Of a stretch of DNA of 64,000 nt, positions 50,151 through 64,000 are shown in pieces. This DNA is from Agroathelia rolfsii (Eukaryota > Basidiomycota > Agaricomycetes > Amylocorticiales > Amylocorticiaceae), in the NCBI GenBank assembly GCA_018343915.1, contig JABRWF010000004.1, forward strand, positions 2,666,001 through 2,730,000, given 5' to 3'. Under the pieces are notes generated by a model. That model was not told the origin of the DNA and did no database searches. It worked only from the letters and a program-made list of their open reading frames with translations. A program made the position numbers and the translations under genes. The first letter of the stretch is position 1; each line of letters starts with the position of its first letter.

Positions 50151-51887
50151 ATGCTGCCCAGGAGTCTTAGAAGCCTAGTTGCTGCTCGTCATGTCCGTCA
50201 TATCCCCCGTCACCAGAGCATGACACCATTCCTAGCCACCACTCCCTCACGCATACTTTGTGCCGCGCCTTTCCACTCTTCTTCGCGGTGGCAAAGCGAA
50301 GGGCCGAAATCACCCTTTCAGACCTTCGTAGAAGTTTTGAAGGATGAGCTGCGCAAGAACAGAGAGCTTCAGGACAATGTCAAGCAACTACAAGGCGATG
50401 TAGACAAGTTCCAGGACTCGGAGGCCATGAAGCGGGCCAGAGCTGCTTATGAACGCGCACGAGTACGTGCTTGACTTGCGAGTTACATCGCTTCAGAGAT
50501 GAATATATACTTAAGATACATATTATGCCACTCGTTTAGCTCACATCCAGTATTAAAGAAAACCCTCGGTTGCGTGCAGCTGCTGAAGAGCTCCGCAAAA
50601 CCGGTGTCAATGTGGGGCAGGCCGTTGGAGAGGCACTCAAGTCAATGGAGGAGAGTGAACTTATGCGTGCAGTATGCTCCGCTTTCCTCTGTAATATGTC
50701 TGGTTTCTAAGAAATTTCCCTCAGATTTCGCGTGCCTCTTCCGCCGTGTCGTCAACAATCGCTACCACGACCGAGCCAATTCGAAAAACACAAGCATATA
50801 AAACGCTTGCTGACACACTGGTCGAAGCTCTGGACGACAGTGGTAGTGCCAAGCATGCTGGTTTTGAAGAAAAAGAGGCTCGTCGAAAGCGGCGACAAAT
50901 GCGTCTCGCCAAAGCCGGCATGGCCGGTGGAGCAAGACGGGTGGCTGCCAACCCTGAGTAAGGTTTTAAACCACCACAAAGTCCTCATCAAGCTTATTCT
51001 TTTCGCCTTGCAGTGCCGGATCTTCTGTTGTCTTGCACAAAGATTCCCCTCGTCAAGAAGCCTGGAACCGCATGAAGGAGACAAACCCTGTCTTCCGTCG
51101 GCTCACCGAACTTCGGTCTGCTTATGACGAGTCAGAAAATCCCGTCGTTGAGAACCTTCGTTCCGTCACGTCGACGATTGGTTCTTGGTTCGAGGAGAAC
51201 GAGACAGCACGTGTGCACCGGATGATGAAAATCCTGGATCCCACGTTTACTCAAGAGCGATTTGAGCGAGAATTGCGGGAATATATCATTCCTGAGGTTG
51301 TCGATGCGTATTTAAGTGCTGACCAAGAAGCACTCAAGGCATGGTGTAGCGAGGCGGTGAGTAGAAACAGGATTTTAGTCAATGCTGGTACATGCATGGC
51401 TTATCAACGACTTTTTGATTAGACGTATAATGTTCTATGGGCAACTATGGAACAATACCTGCGCCAGGGTCTTGTTAGTGACAGCAAAGTCTTGGATATT
51501 CGTCAAGTCGATGTAAATATCTTTTTGTCTCATTCTTCAGATGTTACTCTTCATGCTCATCACGCTCGTCCAGATCACATCCGGCAAAATTCTTGAAAAT
51601 GACATTCCTGTCTTTGTGATCACATTCGTCACACAGGAAGTCCTCCTCTTCCGCAATGCCAAAACACGCGAGGTCGTCGTCGGCTCTGAAGACCGCGTCG
51701 AACAGTGCATGTATGCAGCCGTGGTCACTCGTGTCGAGGAAGAGCTTGACAATGAGCTTACTACGGGATGGAAAATTGTCGAGGTAAGAGACATCCCACT
51801 TTACTCTCATGTCTGTTACAGCTATGACTCATTCACACGAATGCATATAATCAGATGGCCCGAAGATCCGGCAAGGCATACCTATAG
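50151..51887 (+). CDS. TIM44: TIM44, mitochondrial import motor subunit
   Basis: Matrix-side protein that anchors mtHsp70 to the TIM23 channel and drives preprotein import. Exons 50151-50462, 50540-50671, 50725-50957, 51014-51356, 51423-51512, 51574-51783 and 51855-51887: 450 residues. The start at 50151 gives a classical presequence (MLPRSLRSLVAARHVRHIPR: Arg-rich, amphipathic, no acids). A coiled-coil/Hsp70-binding region follows (FQTFVEVLKDELRKNRELQD, KENPRLRAAAEELRKTG). The C-terminal Tim44 domain reads HRMMKILDPTFTQERFEREL, YNVLWATMEQYLRQG, SGKILENDIPVFVITFVTQE and ends TGWKIVEMARRSGKAYL, the usual last residues. The final exon is 33 nt. The acceptor at 51573 was chosen over one at 51540 because the latter would insert eleven non-family residues. 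Convergent with TFIP11, 177 bp apart. Confidence 0.95.
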
Positions 51888-52064
51888 ACGGCCAATATAT
51901 ACTTACTTTATTAACCTAGCATTTAATCACCTCACGTACACACCCCCACTCACACGCATTCGTTTTACGCAACGCGCATGATATGAATATAGATATACAT
52001 TTGCATAATTATGCTCATTATAACACTTCCCTGACCAGGGTGGCCGAACGTATATGCGCGCCGC

Positions 52065-55000
52065 TCATTTATTGGCACGCACGACCATATCCTCTAATGA
52101 AATGGCCCGATAGGCCTGGCTGTCAGCGGCATCTTTATCTGGTGCCCAGACAGCATCGTCGAGGATATAGATTACCAGCCCACCCTTGCCGTCCGCCGTC
52201 TTGGATACCCTGAAGAGCGGCATACGTGAGAGCTCGTGCGCGCGCCCAGTAGGCACCAGCAACAGATTGTGCTTCGCCGCGTATTCCTCCACGATTTCGC
52301 GGAACGTGATTTCTTGTGCTCTCGCAGGGGGTCCTTTTGATTTTTGCGCCGTTGGTGGCGCTCTGGCGGTTGTGCCCTTGGTTGCAGCACCGAAACTGGG
52401 ATGATCCGGTTTGGGCAGCTTGCTCGGCGCATCCGGTCCCAACTCCAGCGCCTTGTTGATGAGCTGCAATCCACGCGTGAAGCCATCGAGGTTTTTCGTG
52501 CTTTCCGGCAACGCCTTGCGCCAGTCCTCGTACCACTGCGCCACCTCGGCAAAGTTGACACGCGGCTGGACGAGCCAGATGTGCAAAATCTCGAGCCATT
52601 TGGGGAAGAACTCGGTCTCGAGCAGCTTTGAGAGAACGGAGAAGCGCAAGATTTCGGCCCACGCGACGACGCGCTGGATGGGCGTCATGTCTTGGTCCCG
52701 CGGGTTGATTTGGAGGTCGTTACGGAGCGTGGCGCCAAGTTTGGGGACGATGTATTTCAGGATGAGGTCATCCCATGCTTGTGGTTCGAATACCTAAACA
52801 AAGAAAAAGAAAAGCCTTGTGAGCCCCAGGAGCCCAAAGATGTTAGAGAAAGCATTCACATTCTTCCAAGCTAACAGCTCCTTGGGAACACCGTCTTCCA
52901 CCGTCCAAGACCGGAGCATATTCTTCACCTTCCTAAGCGAATCGGCGACGAACTCCTCCATGCGCAGGCCGACATGCGGGAGCCAGGGGAACACAATGCT
53001 CTGTAGTGACACATCCCCGCGCGCATTCCACGAGGCAACGGTCTTTTGTATCTTCGGGATGATAAGCTGGTCGAGAACATTATCACGGATGAAAGGTGGC
53101 AGGAACGATTCCCATGCTTCGTACAGTTTGACCACTGGCTGGGGCTCTGTTGGGTTCCAGTCGTTATTGATCGCAGAGCGCACTTTGGGTAGCCAGACGG
53201 TCCAGAGCAAACTTTCGAAGGGCGTCATTGGTTTTTCACTGTGAAAAAGGATATTTTATGAGTCCTGCACCAAAAAAAGAGAAACATGGTGGTTTAAGTG
53301 CAAATACGTACACCATGGCAGGAGCATGCCTGACAACAGTTACTGTGCCAAACCTGTCCAGCTGCGTCTCCTTGTTTTCCTCAGGCTCCGTAATCTTGAG
53401 TGCACCACGCATACTCCTGAGGGTGGGTAGCATCGAAGCAGGATCCTCGAGCGGCTGCCAGCGTGAGACGAGACGACGAACAGTCGGCGCAATAGCCGCC
53501 ACGATGATCTCATCCAGACGATATCGCTCAAACTCTTGCGTAAACTCGGACAGGAGTTTCCATATATGCGGCATGAAAGGATCCAGTGTAGCATCATAGT
53601 CAGAGGCAGATGCCTGAGCTTGCTTGGTGATGTCGTCTGTGACAAGATGTACTGCTTGAAGTCTTGAAATGACTATGGGAGAATGAAAATTAGGTAAATA
53701 TAAATTCACAGCAACGCGTTTTCACGCAAGTACTCACGTATAGCCTCTTCTTCCACTTTTTTCCGCAATCGTACATCCTCAATTACGATCGATTTCTTGC
53801 GATCCTCAAGGGCTTTGGCTTCGCGAGCAAGTCCGTCCAGCTCACTCCTACATTCGTCGGCAATAATCCGAATGTTGTGGCGGACCTCGGGTATTCGTGT
53901 AGGATCAGTAGATGGCGTCCACGAAGATATTGAGAGGTCAGCTAGTGAAGCGACTTCTCGAGGCTAAAGACATAATTTAGAGACCGGAGATGCAGAGCAC
54001 TGATGGAGAAGGAATAGCCTACCGTAGCACCTGTAGCATCGATAATTTGACCAATTCCAGACGGAGGGGTATCTTCTCCAGCCTCAGCAACAATCTGCTC
54101 GTACGTCTTGTGCTCGATGCGTGTCTTGACCTTCTTCGGCCGCTTCCACGCTGGCTCTTTTTCCTTCTCAGCAGCAGTCTTCTTTTTGGAGCCTTTACGA
54201 GGTTTGTCATCTTCATCGTCGCTAACTTTTTCGCCACGTCTCCTGGCCTCCGCTTTGGATTGCTCAGTCTTCTCCTTGAAGTTGTTAAAAGCAATACCAG
54301 CCCTCTGGGGACGTAGTTTGGTTTCGACGGGGGTGAGGATACCTTCTCCCGAGGTACCCAAGCCCATACCGGCTTGCCAGCCCATCTTTTCTAACATCTT
54401 GGATCCAAAGCTTCCCTTAAGGGCGCTAAAGTGTTTTTGATCGGTAGTGGAAAGATTCGTGGGGCGGGGTGTCGGTGTCGGTGCGGAAGAGCGTATGAAA
54501 GATCGCTGCGCACGGTTGGCGCTGTTACCAAAGGCGGAGGGTAGGGTAGCTTCGACGGCAGCACCAGTCGGCTCTTGAGAAGGGGTTGGTGGTGGGGGCA
54601 TAGCAGTTGATTCGGAAGATGATGCTAAAGTGGTCGAAGAGGCGCCAGCAGAATGGAAAGCAGAACCAATACCTCCTTTTCCAAATCCGCTGAATGCACT
54701 CTTGGACTGACCGCCGAAGCCGATACCGCCTATACGAGGCCGCATGGTAGGGGGCGCATCCATATACGCGTCTTCGTCCTCATCCCGTACTCTTGGAGAA
54801 GGTGGTTTCGAGGGTTCAGAATCTTCATCCTCATCCTCGCCTTCGTCTCCTTCGTCTCCCTCATCCTCCTCACCATCCTCCTCATTTTCGACCTCCATTG
54901 CATCGGCTGTTTCATCGACCTCCTTCTCTTCATCATCTTCGGAGCTATCTCCATCTTCTTCCACCTCTAGCGTCTCAGGTATCTTCACCTTATCCTTCCC

Positions 55001-55285
55001 AGACACAAACGCGGGTGCCTTGGTCCAATCGCTCCTCTTCTCTTTTCCTCCTTTGCCTCTCCGCCCACTGAGCCCTTCGTCCTCGCTGTCCTCCCCAAAG
55101 ACACCATATGTGGCATCATCTTTGCCATTTCGACGCTGCCTCTTCTTCTTGTAAGGGTTTCTGTAGAGCTCCATCTCCTCGCGAGCATCGGCGTCCATAT
55201 TGGGATTAAAGTCATCTTGCTCAGAGCCTCCGGAGCCATCAGAGTCGTCAGAGTCGTCGAGGAAATTGCGCTTGCGTCGTGCCAT
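52065..55285 (-). CDS. TFIP11: G-patch/GCFC protein TFIP11 (NTR1, spliceosome disassembly)
   Basis: Activator of the Prp43 helicase that releases the spent spliceosome and the lariat intron. Exons 55285-54023, 53963-53738, 53672-53312, 53238-52860 and 52793-52065: 985 residues. Order: TIP N-terminal domain with acidic runs (FLDDSDDSDGSGG, YGVFGEDSEDEG), a long Glu/Asp tract, the G-patch (about residues 300-345: SKMLEKMGWQAGMGLG, GILTPVETKLRPQRAGIAF), a basic linker, then the GCFC helical domain (PEVRHNIRIIADECRSELDG, WLPKVRSAINNDWNP) and the conserved C-terminus (EITFREIVEEYAAKHNLLLV, GLVIYILDDAVW). The donor at 53311 (GTACGT) is used rather than 53313 because only it restores the frame into VEKPMTPFESLLW. 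Acidic repeats make long antisense frames; those are shadows. Confidence 0.93.
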
Positions 55286-55752
55286 GAGGTATTGATATAA
55301 GGACTAGTAGTACTATGATGGAGGATTACAAGGTATTTCAAGAGTCGGATAATAGTGGGCAGGAGGCAAGCCTGGCAGGAGGTAAGAAGGAGAGTAGCAG
55401 ATGACGCCTACGTCGTCAGTATATGTGCAGAGTCGAGGTCAGCCAGCTGCGGTATTGAAGCTGCAAGTCAGAGTGAGATCATGCTTAACTTACCCGGGCC
55501 AGTCACGGTGCGTCCTCGCATGTTTGCTTCCGGCCGCTTCTCTATCATCGTAGCAAGTCAGCAAGCCAGAACTCTTGTCGTCGATGTAGGGTGCACCAAG
55601 ATAGTCAATAAACATTCAACTTATCAACCTATAATTTAATATCGATAATGAAAATTGTGCTCATCATAAATGTATGAGTAACTAGCATTAGATCCGAGAT
55701 ATATATGGGAAAGTGAGAGGGGGAAAGGTATTATAATCAGACCCAACTCAAA
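55286..55752. promoter_or_regulatory. intergenic interval CAJ1-like 3' end / TFIP11 promoter
   Basis: 467 bp on which the J-protein gene ends and the TFIP11 promoter must lie. No further element seen. Confidence 0.5.
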
Positions 55753-58116
55753 TCACGCCTTCACGACAGGGACCTCCTCCTCTTTCGGCGGGGTGGTATT
55801 CTCCTTGCTTGGATTATTCTCCACCTTCTTCTCTTGTGATCCACCCTGTCCCGTCTTTCTCTCCTCTTCTCTCTTCGCCTTAGCCGCCGCACGCGCTTGA
55901 GCTTGTAGCTGCGAATGCTTGGATTTCCCGGCTGCAGCCTCAGCGACCATTCTAAGATGAAACAGTGTTTTAGTATTTAAAAAAAAAATGAGAAAAAGAC
56001 AGTTCTGGTAGATATACCGTTCAAGTTCTCGTCTTTCTTCGTCAGTCTCATCAGGTTGAACCGACTTGAATATAGCACCCATGATCAGAAGACCCTGTTT
56101 AGTGTATCAGCATCATGAAGGCTCAATGATTAGATAACGCTGTTTCCCGAACCTTGGCACGGTTAAATAGCACCCGTTCATCGACAGTGGGATCCTTTAG
56201 GACATTATCCACGACCTATGCTTCAAGTCAGATAACATGTGCTGTGACAGGAGAAAAGAGCTTACTTCGCGGAGGACCTGGATAACCTCAAAGCGAGTAC
56301 CACGCCACGAAGCCAACATGATACGACCTGTGACATCCATCTCTAGCGCACGAAGCTCTTCTTCGCCAAGCTCGCCCTTGGCCTGTAACTTCTCCATTTC
56401 TTGCATCATACTCTGTGCCCCAACACTAACCAGGGGTTATCAGCTTGTTGATGTAAAGCTACAAAATAATGTGCTGATACTTACGCACTGCCAATCACAC
56501 CCCATGCATCCTTGGCCAGCGATCCCTTCTCTTTGAGACGGGACCAGAAGCCGGGGCTAGTTCAAATACATCAGATATCACGGCTATTGTGAGTACAATG
56601 GAAAAAAACTTACATGCCAAGGAACTTCCGAGACTTCATGAATGACGTAGCCTTAGTAGCGTACACGTTCCCGATGGTCTGCAAAAGCTGTATGGCAATA
56701 TTAGATGTACTTCAGGTTAAAGCTAGCGATAAAGACGAACTTCGACACCAAAGCTCTCCAACTTCATATCGTCTGCTTCTCTCCTAATCTTGGCCTGAAA
56801 AGCGACCGTTTCGGGATCATCTTTGGCCCCGGGGGCCTGTGCTTGAACAAACGGTCGAAGGCGCTCAATCAATTTATCGGTAAGCGTCTTAATTCGCTCC
56901 TCCATCGCCTTCTTGCGCTCAACATCGAGCTCCTCTAGCTTCTTCTTCTGCTCAGGTGTTATCTTGGAACGCTTATGCTTAGGTCCATGCGAAGGAGCCT
57001 CCTTGTCCTTTCCATTTGCAGCAACATGCGTCGAGGACTTTGGCGCACCAGCAGCGTCTGGACGCTCCTCGTGAGGGGTGCTTAAAGGCGATAGCTCAGT
57101 CGAAGTCGCTGGTGGTGATCTGGACGATGGTCCGCTCGACGAGGCAGATGACGACGCTTCACCGGCCGGTGTTGTCTCATTTGCAGGCGATGAAGGCTTC
57201 TCGGCAGCTTTGTTCTCCTCCTCCTCTCCAGCTATTGTTGTTGCAACGGCCGTCATCTCCTTCATCAGGGATATTTCGCCAATCTGGTGAAGAAGGTCAG
57301 TTCATTTGTTGCTGTTGTTAAGACCGTGAAGGAGTATCATCGCAAAGGTGGGGGAATATGATCATATACGATAGTTGCATGAGGGAAGTGAGCACTGCGT
57401 ATCATGATGGGCGTGAATATCTTCTTCGTTGAAGGAAGACAACACCCTAAGTCCGCTTTCGACGAGCGATGACCACGATCATGAATAACACTGCGAGGAT
57501 ACTCACATAATCCATAAAGCGTTCGCCACCAAAGACATTAGCAAAGAATCCAGTCGCATCCTCCATACCACCTCCTTCCTTTTCAATCTAGAATATAAGT
57601 ATGCGTCATCATCTAATGCATTATTACTATTATTATGAAAATTATTTGTTATCATACCATAGCCTTGCCATTCTTGTCATAAACGGCGCGCAGATTCTAA
57701 GACAATCAATGAATTTGGAAGATTCAAGGGTAATGACATCAGGAGCAGCATACAGAATCCGAAAGTGTTTGGTATGCTTTGCTGTGGAGCACAACGCGTT
57801 AGCCATGCGCATCCCAAACAAAGCTAGCCCTCAGCCCCATACCTAATTTCTTGGAATTTCTCAGCAGCGTCTGGTGAGGGGTTCTTGTCTGGATGATACT
57901 ATTTGAGCAACGGTTAGAAACCCATAATCTTCGATGGGTAGTGTTATGATGAGAGACCTTCATGGCCTGTTTCCTGTAGGCCTTCTTGAGCTGCGTATCG
58001 TCCGCATCCGTGGGTACCTCGAGCTATCGTGCGAGGCCGTAAGTATACCGAATCAAGAACCCCAAGTTCGTCCAAACGCGCACAAGGTCATAGTATTCAG
58101 TTTCTACAGGAGCCAT
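55753..58116 (-). CDS. CAJ1: J-protein with DnaJ-X domain (CAJ1/DJP1 type)
   Basis: Class C Hsp40 co-chaperone; the yeast relatives Caj1 and Djp1 assist Hsp70 at membranes and in peroxisomal or mitochondrial protein delivery. Thirteen exons: 58116-58084, 58023-57958, 57898-57843, 57781-57754, 57696-57658, 57587-57507, 57283-56741, 56687-56614, 56556-56485, 56425-56266, 56215-56153, 56094-56018 and 55951-55753: 496 residues. J domain about 6-72: TEYYDLLEVPTDADDTQLKK, YRKQAMKYHPDKN with HPD at 35-37, AYQTLSDSNLRAVYDKNGK. No Gly/Phe-rich or CxxCxGxG zinc region follows; instead ATGFFANVFGGERFMDYIGE, a Ser/Thr/Pro/Glu linker, a Lys-rich helix and the DnaJ-X domain (IPGFWSRLKEKGSLAKDAWG, SWRGTRFEVIQVLREVVDNV, VQPDETDEERRELERMVAEA). 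The tail is Lys/Glu-rich. No membrane segment. Confidence 0.93.
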
Positions 58117-59333
58117 GGTATAATTGCACAGAGCAATGAGGATTAGGAGGTGAGGTAGATAGTAGAGGCCAGAAAAGACTGGTAAGACAACGCAGGCAAG
58201 AGATGGAGAAGTGGCCGCCGCAGTGGCAGAACGGCGCGAGACGACGTCAAAAACTCCGAATACGGAAGTGAACTCATTATCGTTCCGTCTTCTTTCGTTT
58301 CCAACACCAAGACAAAAATACTGAACAAGGTAACCAGAGTTATATTCTGCTGCGTTACTCTGTGAGTGGCAGGGTTTTCATGGCACCGCCTTGGCTGCCT
58401 TCCTCCGCATCGGGTCTTTTTCATGATCGACACAAGTACTCGGCGAAATGTCCCATGAATCATGATACGCATTTTTTCCGACAACTTATCCAAGCTCCTA
58501 GGGATGATTTGGATGATACGCTAATACGCCATGTTCGACATCTTCTTTGATTCTGGCGCAAAATGCAGTGCTGCTGATAAAGGAGTCCGGTTGCCTGTCG
58601 ATGAAGCTCAGAACCGACGAAAACAGCAAGGACAAATTAACAATGTGAACAGCCCAGAGTCTAGGTCAAAAGGCGGATGGAAACGGCAATGATAGAATAT
58701 GTTGTCAAAGCTATGATTTTGTCTCAAAAACCTCTTGCGTCCCCTTCAATATTTTTACGTACGATGGGGCCACTCCAGCCGACCTCCATGCCAAGTTTCA
58801 AGGATCTTGTCATATTGTGCCTATGCTTTGCTCGGTCCTACATCATCATGGACTCATTTCGAACCCGAATCAATCACCTCGAATCAATCACGACAGAAAT
58901 CTTAGCGAGCATGACCCAGCTTTCAAGCATTCTTTCGTGAGTTTTTGGTAAATAATATCAATCTTGCCCACGTTGCTGCTACATCAAGGCATCTATCACG
59001 CAGGGTACAGCATCCCGTGTGGTGTATTCTCGGTCGCTTTATTAAGTGTCGCCATTAGATGGGCCTCAGGAGAAACCTTGCTGGCAATATCAATGAGCTT
59101 CTTACCATCCGGCGTTTTGTCACGACCTCATGCTGGTTGGGCTGATGGCTCAACAACAATAACGCAAAATTGTCTCATAAGATTAGACAAAAAATCGCAT
59201 AAAATTTGAAGGCATAAATAATAGTATTAGAAATTAATGCTGAAACATCTCTGCGTCAGAATCGTACAAACCACCGGATAAGATAAAACTATTTGTAATT
59301 TGAATCCCCAGAAGTCCCCCTCCCAGCCTGCGA
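58117..59333. other. intergenic interval CAJ1-like / cellobiose dehydrogenase
   Basis: Holds the J-protein promoter and the 3' side of the dehydrogenase gene. A plus-strand frame of 56 codons at 58380-58550 (starts MAPPWLPSSASGLFHDRHK) has no recognised motif. Nothing else supported. Confidence 0.45.
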
Positions 59334-62818
<3,485 letters not shown>

Positions 62819-63597
62819 ATCGAAAGGTTAGTTCGGCCCAGGAAACTGAGACCAATAGAATAGTGCTTCAGTGAATATATAATCTTTAATTCGAGCGAGG
62901 AAGAGCCGTAAAAATCCGATATTCTCTGGGTAGGGAAATCCAATCGCCGAGTTAACATAGCGAAAAATGAATTGTTGAAAGCCTAGAGAGTAATTTGACC
63001 AGTGTCGGGAAAAAATCGGTGTCAAGGCTGTTGACCGATGGTGGTCACCCAATAATGAAATTTAACAGCCAAGGCAATAACAAGGGCCGATAATGAAACG
63101 AGAAATGTTCGTATATTGAGAGCGGGGCTGAAGATGGACCTTGGCGCATTTGGTGGCGACCAGGAGGGCATAATTAAATGATGGAACCTTGTGACGCTGT
63201 TGCCTCGATCGTCATCATACCATTACACGTTGGATGAAAGAACTGCAAGGAGTATAAACGTGATCCGATAAGATTTCACCGAGTTACTACACTCGCGCCA
63301 TCGAGGAAATTAGGCATGGTAATCGATCTGAGGTGCATGTGATAAGCGGATTCTATCCGATCAATATCCCTGAGTCTAGAGTGCAAAGGATATTCGCAAA
63401 ACTAGGTAGAGAATATCTTGCTGGCAAGAGAGGCACTCAGAACGCTTAAATCCGGGCATGAAGTAAATTTCATATTACAGATCTTTTCGCGGGGCGAGTG
63501 ACGTTCATATTGGATGAACTCATGTGTGAAGACATACAGTGTGCAGAGAGACTATGGAAGCATGCAAAGAGAGAAAGAATAAAAAATGTGAAGTTCT
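62819..63597. promoter_or_regulatory. intergenic region eL43 3' end / cellobiose dehydrogenase promoter
   Basis: 779 bp containing the eL43 3' UTR and the dehydrogenase promoter, both on the minus strand. A TATA-like string (TTATATAT, minus strand, 62882-62875) lies about 57 bp before the dehydrogenase ATG; this is close, so it may lie in the leader. No other gene seen. Confidence 0.45.
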
Positions 63598-64000
63598 CTA
63601 CGCCTCTGTTAGTTCACGCAACCGGCGAACAGTGCTAATGAATCGATTAATAAACTGTATTATAAAACTGACAACTAATCAGGGAACTCACCTGCGCACT
63701 GTTGCAGCAGCTGTTGTGGAAACAGTCCATGCACCACCAGCAATGACCTTTTTACATGCGCGGCAGTTCCAGATGCCAACTGCAGAGCGTTTCACGGAGT
63801 CCTATGTGAAAGAAAAATGTTACTACATGCCCTTGGATCTTTGATCGGTCGTGAACATGCCTTGCCGCAGAAAGTGCAGGTGTATCGTGCATGTTGGGTG
63901 ATTTCCATCTGGTTTCAAAAATGAAAATTAGGGGAGATAATGTATGTGTGAATCTCTTTGCTTCACCTTCTTCACCTGCTTTCGCAGGGATGCACCGTAA
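63598..64000 (-). CDS. RPL43: 60S ribosomal protein eL43 (L37a), 5' end outside window
   Basis: Zinc-binding protein of the large ribosomal subunit. Visible exons: 64000-63967 (partial), 63908-63861, 63801-63692 and 63634-63598. They encode [64 protein letters not shown] and [11 protein letters not shown], which is the eL43 sequence from about residue 16 to the end. The four zinc cysteines (CTFC and CRAC) are intact. The intron after CGK starts GCATGT (63860); no GT donor nearby keeps the frame, so it is read as a GC-AG intron. The first exons with the start codon lie beyond 64000. Confidence 0.96.

Noticed and set aside
54653..55154. Ser/Pro-rich plus-strand frames opposite TFIP11
   Set aside because: Shadows of the Glu/Asp tracts of TFIP11 exon 1.
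58380..58550. 56-codon plus-strand frame MAPPWLPSSASGLFHDRHK
   Set aside because: Too short and without a recognised motif; it lies in the promoter of the J-protein gene. Could be revisited with RNA data.

Overview
The window is nuclear DNA of a filamentous basidiomycete, most likely an agaricomycete. The signs are dense short introns (about 50-90 nt, 139 inferred here from frame and splice signals), DUF6534 and DUF6535 membrane-protein families that are characteristic of mushroom-forming fungi, and a cellobiose dehydrogenase with cytochrome and flavin domains typical of wood and litter decayers. No species is claimed. All gene models were built by eye from reading frame, phase, GT/GC-AG borders and family motifs.

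Layout. 0-5.2 kb: BFR2 (ribosome biogenesis, minus strand, C-terminus outside the window) diverges from an acidic CRF1/IFH1-like regulator. 5.2-6.9 kb: non-coding, including a ~0.9 kb pyrimidine-rich tract. 6.9-15.2 kb: GDP-mannose transporter VRG4 (minus) diverges from a 22-exon pyruvate carboxylase (plus). 15.2-22.1 kb: an AT-rich accessory segment with an apparently intact 18-exon DUF6534 gene, a decayed second copy, and a ~160-bp repeat derived from the PYC 3' flank at both ends. 22.1-34.3 kb: housekeeping block with SEC1 (exocytosis), a MYND zinc-finger protein on a ~190-bp shared promoter, a LIMK/TESK-like protein kinase with a C1-like finger, and a DUSP-type ubiquitin protease. 34.3-39.9 kb: a 5.5 kb stretch without recognisable genes. 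39.9-44.9 kb: a hexose-type MFS transporter and TRM82. 46.6-49.7 kb: a DUF6535 membrane protein. 50.1-58.1 kb: TIM44, the G-patch spliceosome-disassembly factor TFIP11/NTR1, and a CAJ1/DJP1-type J-protein. 59.3-62.8 kb: secreted cellobiose dehydrogenase (22 exons). 63.6-64.0 kb: ribosomal protein eL43, 5' end cut by the window.

Most genes are unrelated core functions and do not form a single pathway or cluster. PYC, the sugar transporter and cellobiose dehydrogenase all touch carbohydrate use, but nothing in the sequence shows shared control. The most unusual content is splicing architecture: microexons of 9-18 nt in the DUF6534 gene, PYC and cellobiose dehydrogenase, and six GC-AG introns, one of which separates the biotinylated lysine from the following methionine in PYC. 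I found no tRNA, rRNA, CRISPR array, transposase or reverse transcriptase.
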